A stretch of 64,000 bases of DNA, taken from contig JAWKLQ010000006.1 in the NCBI GenBank assembly GCA_041392665.1, positions 62,001 to 126,000 on the forward strand, read 5' to 3'. A model generated the notes under the pieces. That model was not told where the DNA came from, searched no databases, and worked only from the letters and a program-made list of their open reading frames with translations. This DNA is from Flavilitoribacter sp020436695. GTDB lineage: Bacteria; Bacteroidota; Bacteroidia; Chitinophagales; Saprospiraceae. Position numbers and translations under genes: made by a program. Below, one piece after another: positions 8,555 to 18,997 of this stretch (the stretch's first letter is position 1; the number at the start of each line of letters is the position of its first letter).

Positions 8555-11500
8555 ATGCAAACACTACGCACCGCCTTATATTCCCTGCTGTTGTTGAGCC
8601 TGTTTGTTCAACCGGCTGAAGAACATCATCCGAAAACGATACTATCGGCTGTAACTCCTGAATTGCATACAGCCGGGCAGCAAAGCACCGATCACCGAAT
8701 GCAAACGCCCCGGCAACTGACCAGTGAATGGATGCACCCGCTCAGCAATCGCTTTGCCCAGCCGGAACCTCCGGCTACCGATCTTCCGGTCTTACTCCCG
8801 GAGACACCGTCGACGCACGCTTATACGCCTAATAGCATCCAGGACCTGCAGGCCGCTAATCCGGCTACCGAAATAGTGCTGATCCAGGCGCCGGAGCCTT
8901 CCAATCAGGGCTCGGCCGATCTGAATTTTGCCCTGAAACTCCCTCCGGGGCGACAGGGTATGCAACCCGATCTGAGTATTGATTATTCCAGCGGCAGCGG
9001 CAATGGCTGGCTGGGATTGGACTGGTCGATCTATCAGCCCGCTATCGATATCGATACCCGCTGGGGAGTACCGCGTTTCAGTCCTACCCAGGAAACCGAA
9101 ACTTACCTCCTGGAAGGCGAACAACTGAGCCCTCTGGCTCACCGGGCTGTTCCACAGAACCGGGAAGTCGACAAACAATTCCATCCCCGCGTGGAAGGCG
9201 ATTTTGCACAGATCATCCGCCACGGCGACCACCCCAATAATTACTGGTGGTCCGTCACTTATACCGATGGAACGGTGGGATATTACGGTGGCCGGCCGGA
9301 CAGCAGTACACCGCTGGATGAAACCGTACTACGCGATCCGAATGGCAACATCGCCCGCTGGGCCCTGACGGAAGTGCGCGATCCCAACGGCAATTTTATG
9401 CGCTATTACTGGCAAACGGCAGAAGACTCCGGCCTGGCAGCGAGTAGTGAGATGGGAAAACAACTCTATCTCGAGCACATTACCTATACCGGCTTTGATG
9501 CCGAAGAAGGACCGTTCAGCATTTATTTCCTGCGCGACCGACAGTTGAATGAAGACCTTCGGGTGGATAAATCTATCGATGCCCGCCTGGGTTTCAAAAT
9601 GGTCACGGCTGATCTGCTACGGCGCATCGAAGTACGAATGAACGGCGACATCCTTCACACTTATGAACTAAAGTATGGGTTGGGCGCTTTCAATAAAACA
9701 CTGTTACAAAATATAGCAGAGTATGATCGCGAGGGCGAGCTGTTTTACGAACACCAGTTCAACTACTACGATGATGTCCGACAGAGCGGTAGTTATCGAC
9801 CATTCGGTACTGCACAAAACTGGACCGTACCCGATGACCGGATCGGTGTGAATTTCATCAATCCCCTACCCTTTTTTCCGGGCGATGCTTCCCTATTGGG
9901 AGGTTCTGCCTCCACCAGCATCAATGGCGGCTCGGCGGCTACGGTAGGTCCATTAGGCAGTCTTGCCAGTAAAGACTATACCGTGGGCGGTAATTTTTCC
10001 ATCGGCAAATCCGACGCCAATGGCCTGATCGCCCTGGTGGACATCGATGGGGACGGCCTTCCCGATAAGGTATTTCAGGAAAAAGATCAGCTGTATTACC
10101 GGTCTAACCTGGGAGCCAGCCAATCTTTTGGTGATAAATATGCCATCAGCGGAATTAAGGAGTTCAGCGTCAGCAAAACGAATTTTCATTCTTTCGGCTT
10201 TGAAGCCAACGTAACGCCCGTTTTTGTCGGTTACGAAAACACGAGCGAACGCACCACGACCGAAGTCTACTTTTCGGATTTCAACGGCGATGATCTCATC
10301 GATATTGCGGCTCGTGGCCGGGTCTATTTCAACCACCTGGATGAGAATGGTCATCCGGCTTTCACCACCAACAGCGGCGACACCCCCAGCCCGATCGGAG
10401 CCGGTGCGCCCCTGGATAATACCCTGATCGAAGTGGACCCCAACGAGCAGGAAATGCTGATCGATCAAAACCCACTGCACGATGTGGTGCGCTCCTGGGA
10501 AGCACCCTGCGACGGAGTGGTTTCGGTAGAAGGCACTATTAATCTGATCCAGGACAACAGTCAGGAAGCGGCCGACTACGGTCGGCAGGACGGCGTACGG
10601 GTGGCTATCCAGCACCGGGGAAATGAACTTTGGGCCACCACTATTGCCGGCGATGACTTCACTACCAAAACACCGGTCGGAATAGGCAATATTGCCGTGC
10701 AGCGGGGCGACCGCATCTACTTCCGTGTTCAGTCCGTATTTGACGGAGCCTACGATCAAGTACTGTGGGATCCGGTGATCACTTACCGCAACCAACCTCT
10801 GGTGAAGAATGATCCCAATGAAAAACCGGATTTTCAGTATCGGGCCTCTGAGGATTTCCTGTTAGCATCCTGCCAGTCCACCGCCGTACCTATGTCAGGT
10901 ACCATCCGCATTCTGGGCGATTTTAAGAAACCCGTCACCTCGGATGATCTCGTGGTAGAGATCCTACGCATGCGTGGGGGGCAATCCTTTGTACTGAGAG
11001 CCGATTCATTCCCCTGGGACAGCATCGTCAATCTGCCCCTGGAGTTGGAGGATATTGCCATTCAACAGGGCGATGAAGTGCTGTTTCGCGTAAGCGCCAC
11101 CACCAATATCGACTGGACAGCCATCCAGTGGATGCCGCGCATGTATTACACAGCAGCAACGGACGGCTCTTTGGTCTTCGATCCGGACGGTAAGCCACTG
11201 GTCGATTTTTGTCCGGCTGTAGATTACCAGATGTTCACCCAGACCTGGAACAAAAGTCCGGTCTGGATCGCACCGGACAGCAGTACGTATCAATTGCGGC
11301 TTCCTACCGGGCTGAACAATTTCGGTGTACTGAATAGTGGTTCCGTCACCCTAAGCGCCAAAGGTCCACAGCGACTCTACACTAAAACTACTTTGCAGGT
11401 GCTCAACGGTATATTGCTGACTGCTGATCCGATTGAACTTGAAGCGGCAGCCGGTGATTCCCTCTACTTTGAATACCACATTACCGGCAGTGAGCTGGGG

Positions 11501-14500
11501 CGTAGCTGGCAAAATAAGAACCAGGGGAGGGAGGTAAAACTCGTGGAAATCGGACAAACCGATACCTTACAACTGGAAACCGGCCTTTACGCCACCCGGG
11601 CCGAAACGGAACTGATCTTCGGTCCGCAGTATCGCGGCTGGGGGCAATTCATCTACAACGGCAACCGTGACCGGGCCCTGTTTCCCATCATCGAAGGCGA
11701 TCTCCAGCTACCCGAGATCACTATCGACACTTCCGAACTGGATAATATCGATGATCCAAACGACCTGGGCGATGTGGGCGATCCTACCAAAGCCAAATTT
11801 GTGGTGATGTATTCCGACCCAAAAACATCTTCCTGGCGCGGCTACGACGACCTTACCTATTTGATGAGTGACCGGGTGAGCAGTTCCCGTATGGGGGTCG
11901 ACGACATTTCCCTGCTGCCGCCTCCCGATAATGGCGGCACCGGTGCCAGTGCCCCCAACCTGCTGTCCAAAGCCAATATCCACGCCGTAGCCGGAGGTTT
12001 ATCGGCCGGGCCGGGCAGTCTGGGCGCCAGTCAGGCCTGGAACGAGACCTGTAACCTGCTGGATGTGGAAGATTTCAACGGCGACCGGTATCCGGATGTG
12101 ATCACCCCGACCAAAATACAATACAGCAATGCCACAGGAGGATTGAGTACGTTCTCTATCAATCACACGCTGGGCGCCCACATTGCCAAAAGTGAAGCTA
12201 CCGGCGTGACCCTGGGTGGTGCTTTTGTCAACTCCAGCCCCAGCAACGCCGGTGCATCAGCCGGAAAAGGTTCTCGTAAGCGCAGCTCCCGGACCAAGGC
12301 CAAGGTGAACAATTCCGGTAAAAAATCCCAATCGGCTACCCGCTCCGCAGAATCATCCGCCGGACTGAGCGGCAGCTTTACCGATGATAACGACTGGACC
12401 GAACATTCCTGGCTCGACATGAACGGGGATGGCCTGCCGGACAAGCTATACCGCAACGGCAATGTCGCACTCAACTACGGCTACCGCTTCGGACCGGCCG
12501 AACCCTGGGGCTTTAGTGAGATCCGGGCTGGAAAGAGTACCGACTATGGGGCCGGTATCGGCATCAACATCAGCAACAACAGTATTGCCGGTGGTGTAGC
12601 CATGTCCCGCACCGACAATTATTCTACCTACGGCTTTCAGGATGTGAATGGTGACGGACTACTCGACAAACTTCGGTACGCCGATCCGGATCTTTACGTC
12701 AGTCTGAATACCGGAGTGGGATTTGCCGGAGAAATCCTCTGGCCCGGCGCGGAAACCCTGGATCAGGGCGACGCCACTGCGGAGTCGGCTAATGCTGCTT
12801 TTACCGTGTGTATCCCCATTTTTTTCGTGCGTTTTTGTATCAATCCCAGCGGTTCAGTCGGTCAGGGTGTTAGCCGGGTGATTACGCAAATGGAAGACAT
12901 CGACGGCGATGGTTATCCCGACCATATGCGTTCGGATAAAGACGGCAAACTAAGTGTAAAGCGATCTACTATCGGTCGCACCAACTTATTGAAGGAGGTG
13001 AAACGCCCCCTTGGCGGATCGTTCTCCGTGGATTATGCCCTGGCCGGTAACACCTACGGACTGCCTTACGGCCAATGGGTAATGAGCCGGGTGGAGATCA
13101 ACGACGGCCTTCCGGGGGACGGTGCGGATGTGATCGCGCTTGGCTACGAATATGCCGATGGCAAGTATGACCGGCACGAGCGCGAGTTTTACGGCTTCGG
13201 TTCCGTTAAAGAACAGCAACTCGATAGTGAAAACAATGATAGCCTTTACCGCAGCAAAGTATGGGAATACGATGTATCCAACTATTACCGGAAGGGGCTG
13301 TTGTTGGGCGAATATATGACTGATGCCGAAGGCCGGAAATATACTGAAACCCGCCACACTTATGTACTGAAACAACCGGCAACCGGCAATGACCTCCCCG
13401 TTTCATTTGGTCAAAGCGAGGACGGCAGTGCCTTTCCGGCCAGGGTTGAGACCCGTGAGTTATTTTACGAAGGATCCGATATCCCAGACCTCCAGACCCG
13501 GATGGCTTACAGCTACGACCGCTGGGGAAATATGATCTCCATGACGGATTTCGGAAATGGTGAGCCCGAAGATCAGCTTACTACCGATATCACCTACCAC
13601 GAATTTACCGGCTCCTATCTAAAAAATGTACCGGCTTCCGTCAAAGTGTACGGCAATCAAAACCTGCTGCAGCATAAGGAAACCGTTGTCGACGATCAGG
13701 GAGATATTATGCAGATCCGTCGCTTCAATGATGACGGACAGGTAGCCGAGATCGATCTGGAATATGACGACTACGGCAACCTGACCCGCATGACCCGCCC
13801 CTCCAACCAAGAGGGAGAACGTATGTTCTACGCTTACACCTACGACGAAGAGGTGCATACTTATCTGTTAGAAACTGAAGATGCTTACGGCTACACCTCC
13901 AGCCGGGAGTACGATTACAGTAACGGCCAGCTTCTGGGTAGCATTGATATTACCGGCCAGCAAACCGTATATCGAACCGATACACGGGGACGCATCATTT
14001 CCGTTACCGGCCCGTATGAGCTGGCCGCTGGTAAGGAGTTCACCATGGCCTTTGAATACCATTCTGAAGCAGCAGTGCCCTATGCTAAAACCCGGCACTA
14101 TGACCCGGAACACGATGACTATATCGAAACCTACCAGTTTATTGACGGATTGGAGCGAGTAGTACAAACAAAAAAAACGGTAGCCATCCATCAGGGACCA
14201 GGCCAGGATGACCGCGTACAACTTATGGTATCCGGTGCCGATGAATACGATGCGTTCGGCCGGGAAGTACTCAACTACTACCCCACGCTGGAAAATACCG
14301 CTCAGGGACCAACGCTGAATAATGCGATCGATGCCGTCGCACCCACTCGTACGCAATACGATGTACTCGACCGGCCAATAAGCATCCAGTTGCCCGACGG
14401 CGCTACCAATCATTTCAGTTATAGTATAGCCGTTGACAATCAGGGACAAAAAGCTTTTCTTTCCAGTCGTACCGATGCACTCAACCATATTCAGGATACC

Positions 14501-17197
14501 TACACCGATGTACGCGAACGCATACAGGCGCTGAGTGAAGAAGGCCCGGACGGGACTATCTGGACCAACTTTCGCTACGATGCATTATCCCGGCTAAGTG
14601 CCGCGATTGACGCAGAAGGTAATGAGACCGCTTATACCTACGACCGTCTGGGCCGACGTACCAGCATCCGTCAGCCCGACGGTGGCACCACCACCTTCAC
14701 CTTTGACCCGGCCGATAATCTCATCGGCAAGGTGACCGAAAATATCCGGCAGCGCATCCCCAACGACGGTGCAGTGCGCTATGCTTATGAATTTGAAAGA
14801 CTGGTACAGATCGACTATCCCAAAAACTACCAAAACCGGGTGCAACTACACTATGGTGCACCGGATGCTCCGCACAACCGGGCCGGGCGGGTTTGGCTAC
14901 GGGAAGATGCCAGCGGAGGAGAAGAATACTTTTACGGTCCTCTGGGAGAGATCGTCAAAAGTATCCGTACCATGCTGATCAATGAGGCTAATGTAGCCAC
15001 TTACGTTATGGAATCAGAATACGATACCTGGGGTCGCCTGCAACAGCTCATCTATCCGGATGGAGAAGTAGTAAATTATCACTACAACCGGGCCGGAAGA
15101 ATACAGTCGGTAGATAGTGAAAAGTGGACCCGCCCTTACGCTATCGTCAACCAGATCGGATACGATAAATTTGAAGATAAAGTATACGTGGAATACGGCA
15201 ATGGCAGCAGTACCAGCTACAGCTATGAGCCCGCCCGCAGGCGACTCAACCAGATGAAGCTGCAAAACCGGAACGGCATCATTGCCGACACTCGCTACAC
15301 CTACGACGAAATGGATAATGTACTCCATTGTGAGCAGAACGGCATTTCCGGAACCGGCCATACGGATCTCGTATACGATGAAGTCTATCGCCTAAGCCGG
15401 GCTAACGGCAGCTGGCAGGGAGACGGTCCGGAAGAGAAGTATGAACTGTCACTAGGCTACGACAAGTTGCACAACATTGTGCGTAAAACCCGTACACAAC
15501 GGCAGGATACTACCCTGGTAGATTCCGGCAGTTTTGACTGGGTCTATCAATATGAGAGTACTCAGCCACACGTTCCCTCCGGTATCGGCAGCAAATCCGT
15601 GCAGGCCGATGCCAACGGTAACCTGCTGGGCTTTCAGGATGAAGAAGGTAAGGATGGTTTCCGGCAACTACTCTGGGATGAAGAGAACCGCCTGATGGGC
15701 GTTTCTAATGACGGTTACATCAGCCATTACACCTACGACGCGCAAAGTGAACGCGCCATCCAGAGCCACGGCGGTCTGCGCAGCGTATTTACTGACGGTG
15801 CGCCGGCCGGGCTGATCAACCACCGCGACAATTACAAAGCCTATGTCAGTCCGTATCTGACGGCCGAAAAAGATCGTTTTACCAAGCACTACTACGTGGA
15901 GGGCGAACGAATACTAAGTAAGGTCGGTACCGGAAAATTCAATAACAAATTCTGGTTTGGTCGGGGCATTACGGCGGGAGCACTGAACTACCTTTCCCGC
16001 ATTCACCAGTTGCAACAGACGGTGTGGAGCTACTACGGCCAATTAGGGGTACCTCCGGGGCCGCCCACGCTGCCCGGCTACTACGCTCAGCCGGAATATA
16101 CGGGTAACTCACTCCCTACCGATACCACCGGCAACTACATCAATCCGCCACTGGGCTGGCCCACCAAACCGGCCGGACCACCCGACCCGGAAGGCCCTCC
16201 CGGACCACCAGTGTGGTTTGCCGAGAACGGACAGAATAACGACAACGTACAAGCCGGTTACGGCTTCGAGGGCAATGGTGTTTTCCAGGAAGTGGATCAG
16301 TTCTTCTACCACCATGATCAGTTGGGGAGCAGTACCTACGTTACCGACTATAACGGTGAAGTGCGACAGCATACCGAGTACTTCCCCTTTGGAGAAGTGT
16401 TCGTGCAGGAGGAACGCAGCACCGACGAAGCTCCCTATCTTTTCAATGGAAAGGAATTGGATAAAGCATCCGGGCTATATTACTATGGAGCCCGCTATTT
16501 CGATGCCCGTTTGTCCCTTTGGCAAAGCATAGATCCGTTGGCAGCAGCTTATCCGGCCTGGTCGCCGTATGCTTACGTACTGCAAAACCCATTCACCCTC
16601 AGTGATCCTGACGGACAGGCTCCCCATCAGTTGTTCCGCTCACCGGATGCCGCTGCCAAGGATTTCGGACGATTGTACAATCCTGTTTCTATCCGGAAAA
16701 ACCGGGAACTGGCGGCCAGCATTTACGAAGTGAAACGAAACGGACGTTATTACTATGCTTATTCCAGGCCGGCCAAAGGCACCGTGGATGGTAGTGATCC
16801 TACACATGCACCCGCACCGGCCGGCACGCGTACCATCGGCGATATACACACGCACGGAGCGGAGCTGGCGAAATACGACAACAACAATTTCTCCGACACG
16901 GATATAGATGGTATTGCTGCCGACGGGCACATCGGCTTCGTTGTCACCCCGAAAGGATACCTCAAGCGCTACAATCCGTGGATGAAACGGATCACACTGG
17001 TGAGTACGGATATGCCGCACGATGAGCGGCACTACGGCCCGATGAACCCCACCAAGGCAGAGCGCCGGCGATTTGTTTTCCGGCCGAAGGTCCCGGAAAC
17101 GCCGGGTCATTTGAAGCAAAAATATCGCCGCTTTCAGTTGAATGGTCAAACTAAGAAGAAAAAGCGGGGGAATAATTTGCGGGTGACATTTCGGTAA
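8555..17197 (+). CDS. Giant SpvB/TcdB/Rhs-family protein with DUF4329 (JAB-like) C-terminal domain
   Basis: This 2880-residue protein has an N-terminal signal peptide. An SpvB-like domain follows (about 120-215, LPPGRQGMQPDLSIDYSSG), then at least six FG-GAP/VCBS-type calcium loops of the form D-x-(N/D)-G-D (for example DIDGDGLPDK, DVNGDGLLDK) up to about residue 1460, and many YD repeats (about 1600-2450). After a proline-rich stretch comes the Rhs-associated core at about 2580-2690 (LFNGKELDKASGLYYYGARY). The last 190 residues carry GDIHTHGAE (about 2762-2770) followed by NFSDTDID, a pattern like the JAB/MPN metalloprotease signature HxH...SxxD, and match DUF4329. Rhs cages usually encapsulate the C-terminal toxin. 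No immunity-gene-sized ORF is seen in the 300 bp downstream. Confidence 0.85.
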   Translation: MQTLRTALYSLLLLSLFVQPAEEHHPKTILSAVTPELHTAGQQSTDHRMQTPRQLTSEWMHPLSNRFAQPEPPATDLPVLLPETPSTHAYTPNSIQDLQAANPATEIVLIQAPEPSNQGSADLNFALKLPPGRQGMQPDLSIDYSSGSGNGWLGLDWSIYQPAIDIDTRWGVPRFSPTQETETYLLEGEQLSPLAHRAVPQNREVDKQFHPRVEGDFAQIIRHGDHPNNYWWSVTYTDGTVGYYGGRPDSSTPLDETVLRDPNGNIARWALTEVRDPNGNFMRYYWQTAEDSGLAASSEMGKQLYLEHITYTGFDAEEGPFSIYFLRDRQLNEDLRVDKSIDARLGFKMVTADLLRRIEVRMNGDILHTYELKYGLGAFNKTLLQNIAEYDREGELFYEHQFNYYDDVRQSGSYRPFGTAQNWTVPDDRIGVNFINPLPFFPGDASLLGGSASTSINGGSAATVGPLGSLASKDYTVGGNFSIGKSDANGLIALVDIDGDGLPDKVFQEKDQLYYRSNLGASQSFGDKYAISGIKEFSVSKTNFHSFGFEANVTPVFVGYENTSERTTTEVYFSDFNGDDLIDIAARGRVYFNHLDENGHPAFTTNSGDTPSPIGAGAPLDNTLIEVDPNEQEMLIDQNPLHDVVRSWEAPCDGVVSVEGTINLIQDNSQEAADYGRQDGVRVAIQHRGNELWATTIAGDDFTTKTPVGIGNIAVQRGDRIYFRVQSVFDGAYDQVLWDPVITYRNQPLVKNDPNEKPDFQYRASEDFLLASCQSTAVPMSGTIRILGDFKKPVTSDDLVVEILRMRGGQSFVLRADSFPWDSIVNLPLELEDIAIQQGDEVLFRVSATTNIDWTAIQWMPRMYYTAATDGSLVFDPDGKPLVDFCPAVDYQMFTQTWNKSPVWIAPDSSTYQLRLPTGLNNFGVLNSGSVTLSAKGPQRLYTKTTLQVLNGILLTADPIELEAAAGDSLYFEYHITGSELGRSWQNKNQGREVKLVEIGQTDTLQLETGLYATRAETELIFGPQYRGWGQFIYNGNRDRALFPIIEGDLQLPEITIDTSELDNIDDPNDLGDVGDPTKAKFVVMYSDPKTSSWRGYDDLTYLMSDRVSSSRMGVDDISLLPPPDNGGTGASAPNLLSKANIHAVAGGLSAGPGSLGASQAWNETCNLLDVEDFNGDRYPDVITPTKIQYSNATGGLSTFSINHTLGAHIAKSEATGVTLGGAFVNSSPSNAGASAGKGSRKRSSRTKAKVNNSGKKSQSATRSAESSAGLSGSFTDDNDWTEHSWLDMNGDGLPDKLYRNGNVALNYGYRFGPAEPWGFSEIRAGKSTDYGAGIGINISNNSIAGGVAMSRTDNYSTYGFQDVNGDGLLDKLRYADPDLYVSLNTGVGFAGEILWPGAETLDQGDATAESANAAFTVCIPIFFVRFCINPSGSVGQGVSRVITQMEDIDGDGYPDHMRSDKDGKLSVKRSTIGRTNLLKEVKRPLGGSFSVDYALAGNTYGLPYGQWVMSRVEINDGLPGDGADVIALGYEYADGKYDRHEREFYGFGSVKEQQLDSENNDSLYRSKVWEYDVSNYYRKGLLLGEYMTDAEGRKYTETRHTYVLKQPATGNDLPVSFGQSEDGSAFPARVETRELFYEGSDIPDLQTRMAYSYDRWGNMISMTDFGNGEPEDQLTTDITYHEFTGSYLKNVPASVKVYGNQNLLQHKETVVDDQGDIMQIRRFNDDGQVAEIDLEYDDYGNLTRMTRPSNQEGERMFYAYTYDEEVHTYLLETEDAYGYTSSREYDYSNGQLLGSIDITGQQTVYRTDTRGRIISVTGPYELAAGKEFTMAFEYHSEAAVPYAKTRHYDPEHDDYIETYQFIDGLERVVQTKKTVAIHQGPGQDDRVQLMVSGADEYDAFGREVLNYYPTLENTAQGPTLNNAIDAVAPTRTQYDVLDRPISIQLPDGATNHFSYSIAVDNQGQKAFLSSRTDALNHIQDTYTDVRERIQALSEEGPDGTIWTNFRYDALSRLSAAIDAEGNETAYTYDRLGRRTSIRQPDGGTTTFTFDPADNLIGKVTENIRQRIPNDGAVRYAYEFERLVQIDYPKNYQNRVQLHYGAPDAPHNRAGRVWLREDASGGEEYFYGPLGEIVKSIRTMLINEANVATYVMESEYDTWGRLQQLIYPDGEVVNYHYNRAGRIQSVDSEKWTRPYAIVNQIGYDKFEDKVYVEYGNGSSTSYSYEPARRRLNQMKLQNRNGIIADTRYTYDEMDNVLHCEQNGISGTGHTDLVYDEVYRLSRANGSWQGDGPEEKYELSLGYDKLHNIVRKTRTQRQDTTLVDSGSFDWVYQYESTQPHVPSGIGSKSVQADANGNLLGFQDEEGKDGFRQLLWDEENRLMGVSNDGYISHYTYDAQSERAIQSHGGLRSVFTDGAPAGLINHRDNYKAYVSPYLTAEKDRFTKHYYVEGERILSKVGTGKFNNKFWFGRGITAGALNYLSRIHQLQQTVWSYYGQLGVPPGPPTLPGYYAQPEYTGNSLPTDTTGNYINPPLGWPTKPAGPPDPEGPPGPPVWFAENGQNNDNVQAGYGFEGNGVFQEVDQFFYHHDQLGSSTYVTDYNGEVRQHTEYFPFGEVFVQEERSTDEAPYLFNGKELDKASGLYYYGARYFDARLSLWQSIDPLAAAYPAWSPYAYVLQNPFTLSDPDGQAPHQLFRSPDAAAKDFGRLYNPVSIRKNRELAASIYEVKRNGRYYYAYSRPAKGTVDGSDPTHAPAPAGTRTIGDIHTHGAELAKYDNNNFSDTDIDGIAADGHIGFVVTPKGYLKRYNPWMKRITLVSTDMPHDERHYGPMNPTKAERRRFVFRPKVPETPGHLKQKYRRFQLNGQTKKKKRGNNLRVTFR

Positions 17198-17504
17198 GGA
17201 AATAGGCGTTTTCTGAAAAGGGCCGAGGTACAATTCTATTTGCAATAAGCGCATTTCTAAATTGACTTTTGTTGTCTTACCAAAAAGACCGGCCAATCAG
17301 AAACAAATTACCATAAATGGGGTAGAACATAAAGAAAAAAAGAATGGACCCTCCACTGAAAATCCATCAGCTACCGGCTTGCCGGTGAAAAGCAGTTGAA
17401 AAGACATCAGCATCAGCGACTTTTCACTATCTTGCCTGATGGCATGATCCTCACCGATTTAAGCACCCAAACATACTAGCCAAAAACTTTTTGCAGGATG
17501 CAAT
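17198..17504. other. Intergenic gap after the Rhs gene, no gene seen
   Basis: In these 307 bases I find no open frame with coding character. The reverse-strand frame overlapping the Rhs end looks like an antisense shadow. A short palindrome (ccggcttgccgg near 17372-17383) is the only structure. An immunity gene would be expected here if the Rhs tip is an antibacterial toxin, and it is not visible. Confidence 0.6.
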
Positions 17505-18827
17505 ATGCTTAAGCAGTTATTCAACCTGATCGACCGGGTTACCTATTTTGGAATAGAGCATGACGACACTTATCTGGAGCGATTCAGGAAACGAGTCCTC
17601 AACCGGGCATTCGTCATTATCGGGGGTGGGAGCTTACTCATCGTTGTCAACGCCATTATTACCGAAAGTAAGATCCATGTAGTTCAGCCGCTCGCCGTCG
17701 GGCTGATCGCTTTTGCTTCTCTTGCACTTACCTATTTTCACTACATCAAGCTTGCCCGCTTCATTCTCAGCGTTTTTCTGCCTACCATGTTTTTATATGA
17801 GATCATTCAATACGGCGGCGATCTCAAACTGGATTATACCATCAGTTTTTTCATTGTGTTGGTGCTGACCATGTACGACCGGGGATGGCCGCTGGTACTG
17901 AATATGCTCTACCTGATCTTCCTTCAGGGATTTAGTTACTACTATACCGCCAATTTCCCCAGCAAATATGCGGATTATGTAGATCCTTACGACAGTATCA
18001 CGATCATGGCTTTTACCACCATCGGGTTATTCGTACTGATCTATAAATTCATCATTGCCACAGAGGACTTTCAGAAACAGCAGGAAGCCACCAACCAGGA
18101 ATTACGTGAAAAGACCAGGGAACTTCAACAATCCAATGAATTCCTCGAAAACTACACCTACATTGCCTCTCACGACCTTAAGTCGCCACTACGCAGTATT
18201 ACCAGTTTTTCGGACCTGATCCTGAAAAAGCTGAAGGATAAGGAGGATGAGAATATTAAAGACTATTTAAAATTCCTCAAAACCGAAGTGATCCAGATGA
18301 ATGCCGTTGTTGAAGGGATCATCGAGAATGCCAAGGATAATCATTCCAACCTTAAATACGAAAATGTAGACACCCAGGCTGTCATCCGGAATATCGAAAA
18401 AGAGCTACAGCACCAGTTAGAAAACATCAATGGAAAGATCAGTTATGAGCACCTGCCTGTTATCCTGGCTGACCAGAGGATGATCTCCAAAGTTTTCGCA
18501 CATCTGATCGACAATGGGTTCAAATACAATAGATCCAGACAGCCGCATATTTGTATTTCACACCGCCTGACGGAACAGATGCATGAGTTCAGTGTAGCCG
18601 ACAATGGGATCGGCATTCAGGAAATATACGGCGACGATATTTTCAAGATGTTCAAAAAGTTGCACGCTCATCACGAATTTGGGGGTTCCGGAGTAGGCCT
18701 GGCACTCAGCAAAAAGATCATTGAACTCCACCGGGGTAAGATCTGGCTCGAAAAAAAAGAAAACAGCGGAAGTTTATTTAAATTCACCATTCCCAGAATC
18801 GCACATCTGCAAACACCATCCAATTAG
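17505..18827 (+). CDS. Membrane sensor histidine kinase (paralog 1 of 2)
   Basis: About six hydrophobic helices occupy residues 30-185. A coiled-coil linker follows (about 187-215), then a HisKA dimerisation domain with the phospho-acceptor in YIASHDLKSPLRSI, and an HATPase_c domain with N box (HLIDNGFKYN), G1 (DNGIGI) and G2 (GGSGVGLAL) motifs. There is no receiver domain and no response regulator next to it, so the partner is elsewhere. The extracytoplasmic loops are very short, which suggests sensing within the membrane. The next gene on the same strand, 170 bp away, is a close paralog with the same architecture. The starting residues (FGIEHDDTYLERFRKRV) correspond to those of the second copy. 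Confidence 0.88.
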   Translation: MLKQLFNLIDRVTYFGIEHDDTYLERFRKRVLNRAFVIIGGGSLLIVVNAIITESKIHVVQPLAVGLIAFASLALTYFHYIKLARFILSVFLPTMFLYEIIQYGGDLKLDYTISFFIVLVLTMYDRGWPLVLNMLYLIFLQGFSYYYTANFPSKYADYVDPYDSITIMAFTTIGLFVLIYKFIIATEDFQKQQEATNQELREKTRELQQSNEFLENYTYIASHDLKSPLRSITSFSDLILKKLKDKEDENIKDYLKFLKTEVIQMNAVVEGIIENAKDNHSNLKYENVDTQAVIRNIEKELQHQLENINGKISYEHLPVILADQRMISKVFAHLIDNGFKYNRSRQPHICISHRLTEQMHEFSVADNGIGIQEIYGDDIFKMFKKLHAHHEFGGSGVGLALSKKIIELHRGKIWLEKKENSGSLFKFTIPRIAHLQTPSN

Positions 18828-18997
18828 CATAGTTTGTCAGTTACAACAATAAGGGCTTAGATATACGGGCCTACTATCAGCCATGGAGTTCCGTTATTTT
18901 CACACATTATCCGGTCATTATCCCTCTACCGGATGACTGGCAATCTTTAATATTGCTAAAAGCAATGTACCATCTAATGTTACTGCTTATTAGGTAG

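Noticed and set aside
9953..10795. Long minus-strand ORF (280 codons) inside the Rhs gene
   Set aside because: Antisense shadow of conserved FG-GAP/TcdB-type coding sequence.
16640..17296. Minus-strand 218-codon ORF overlapping the Rhs 3' end, considered as an immunity gene
   Set aside because: It is almost wholly antisense to the conserved Rhs C-terminal domain and shows no independent coding signal.
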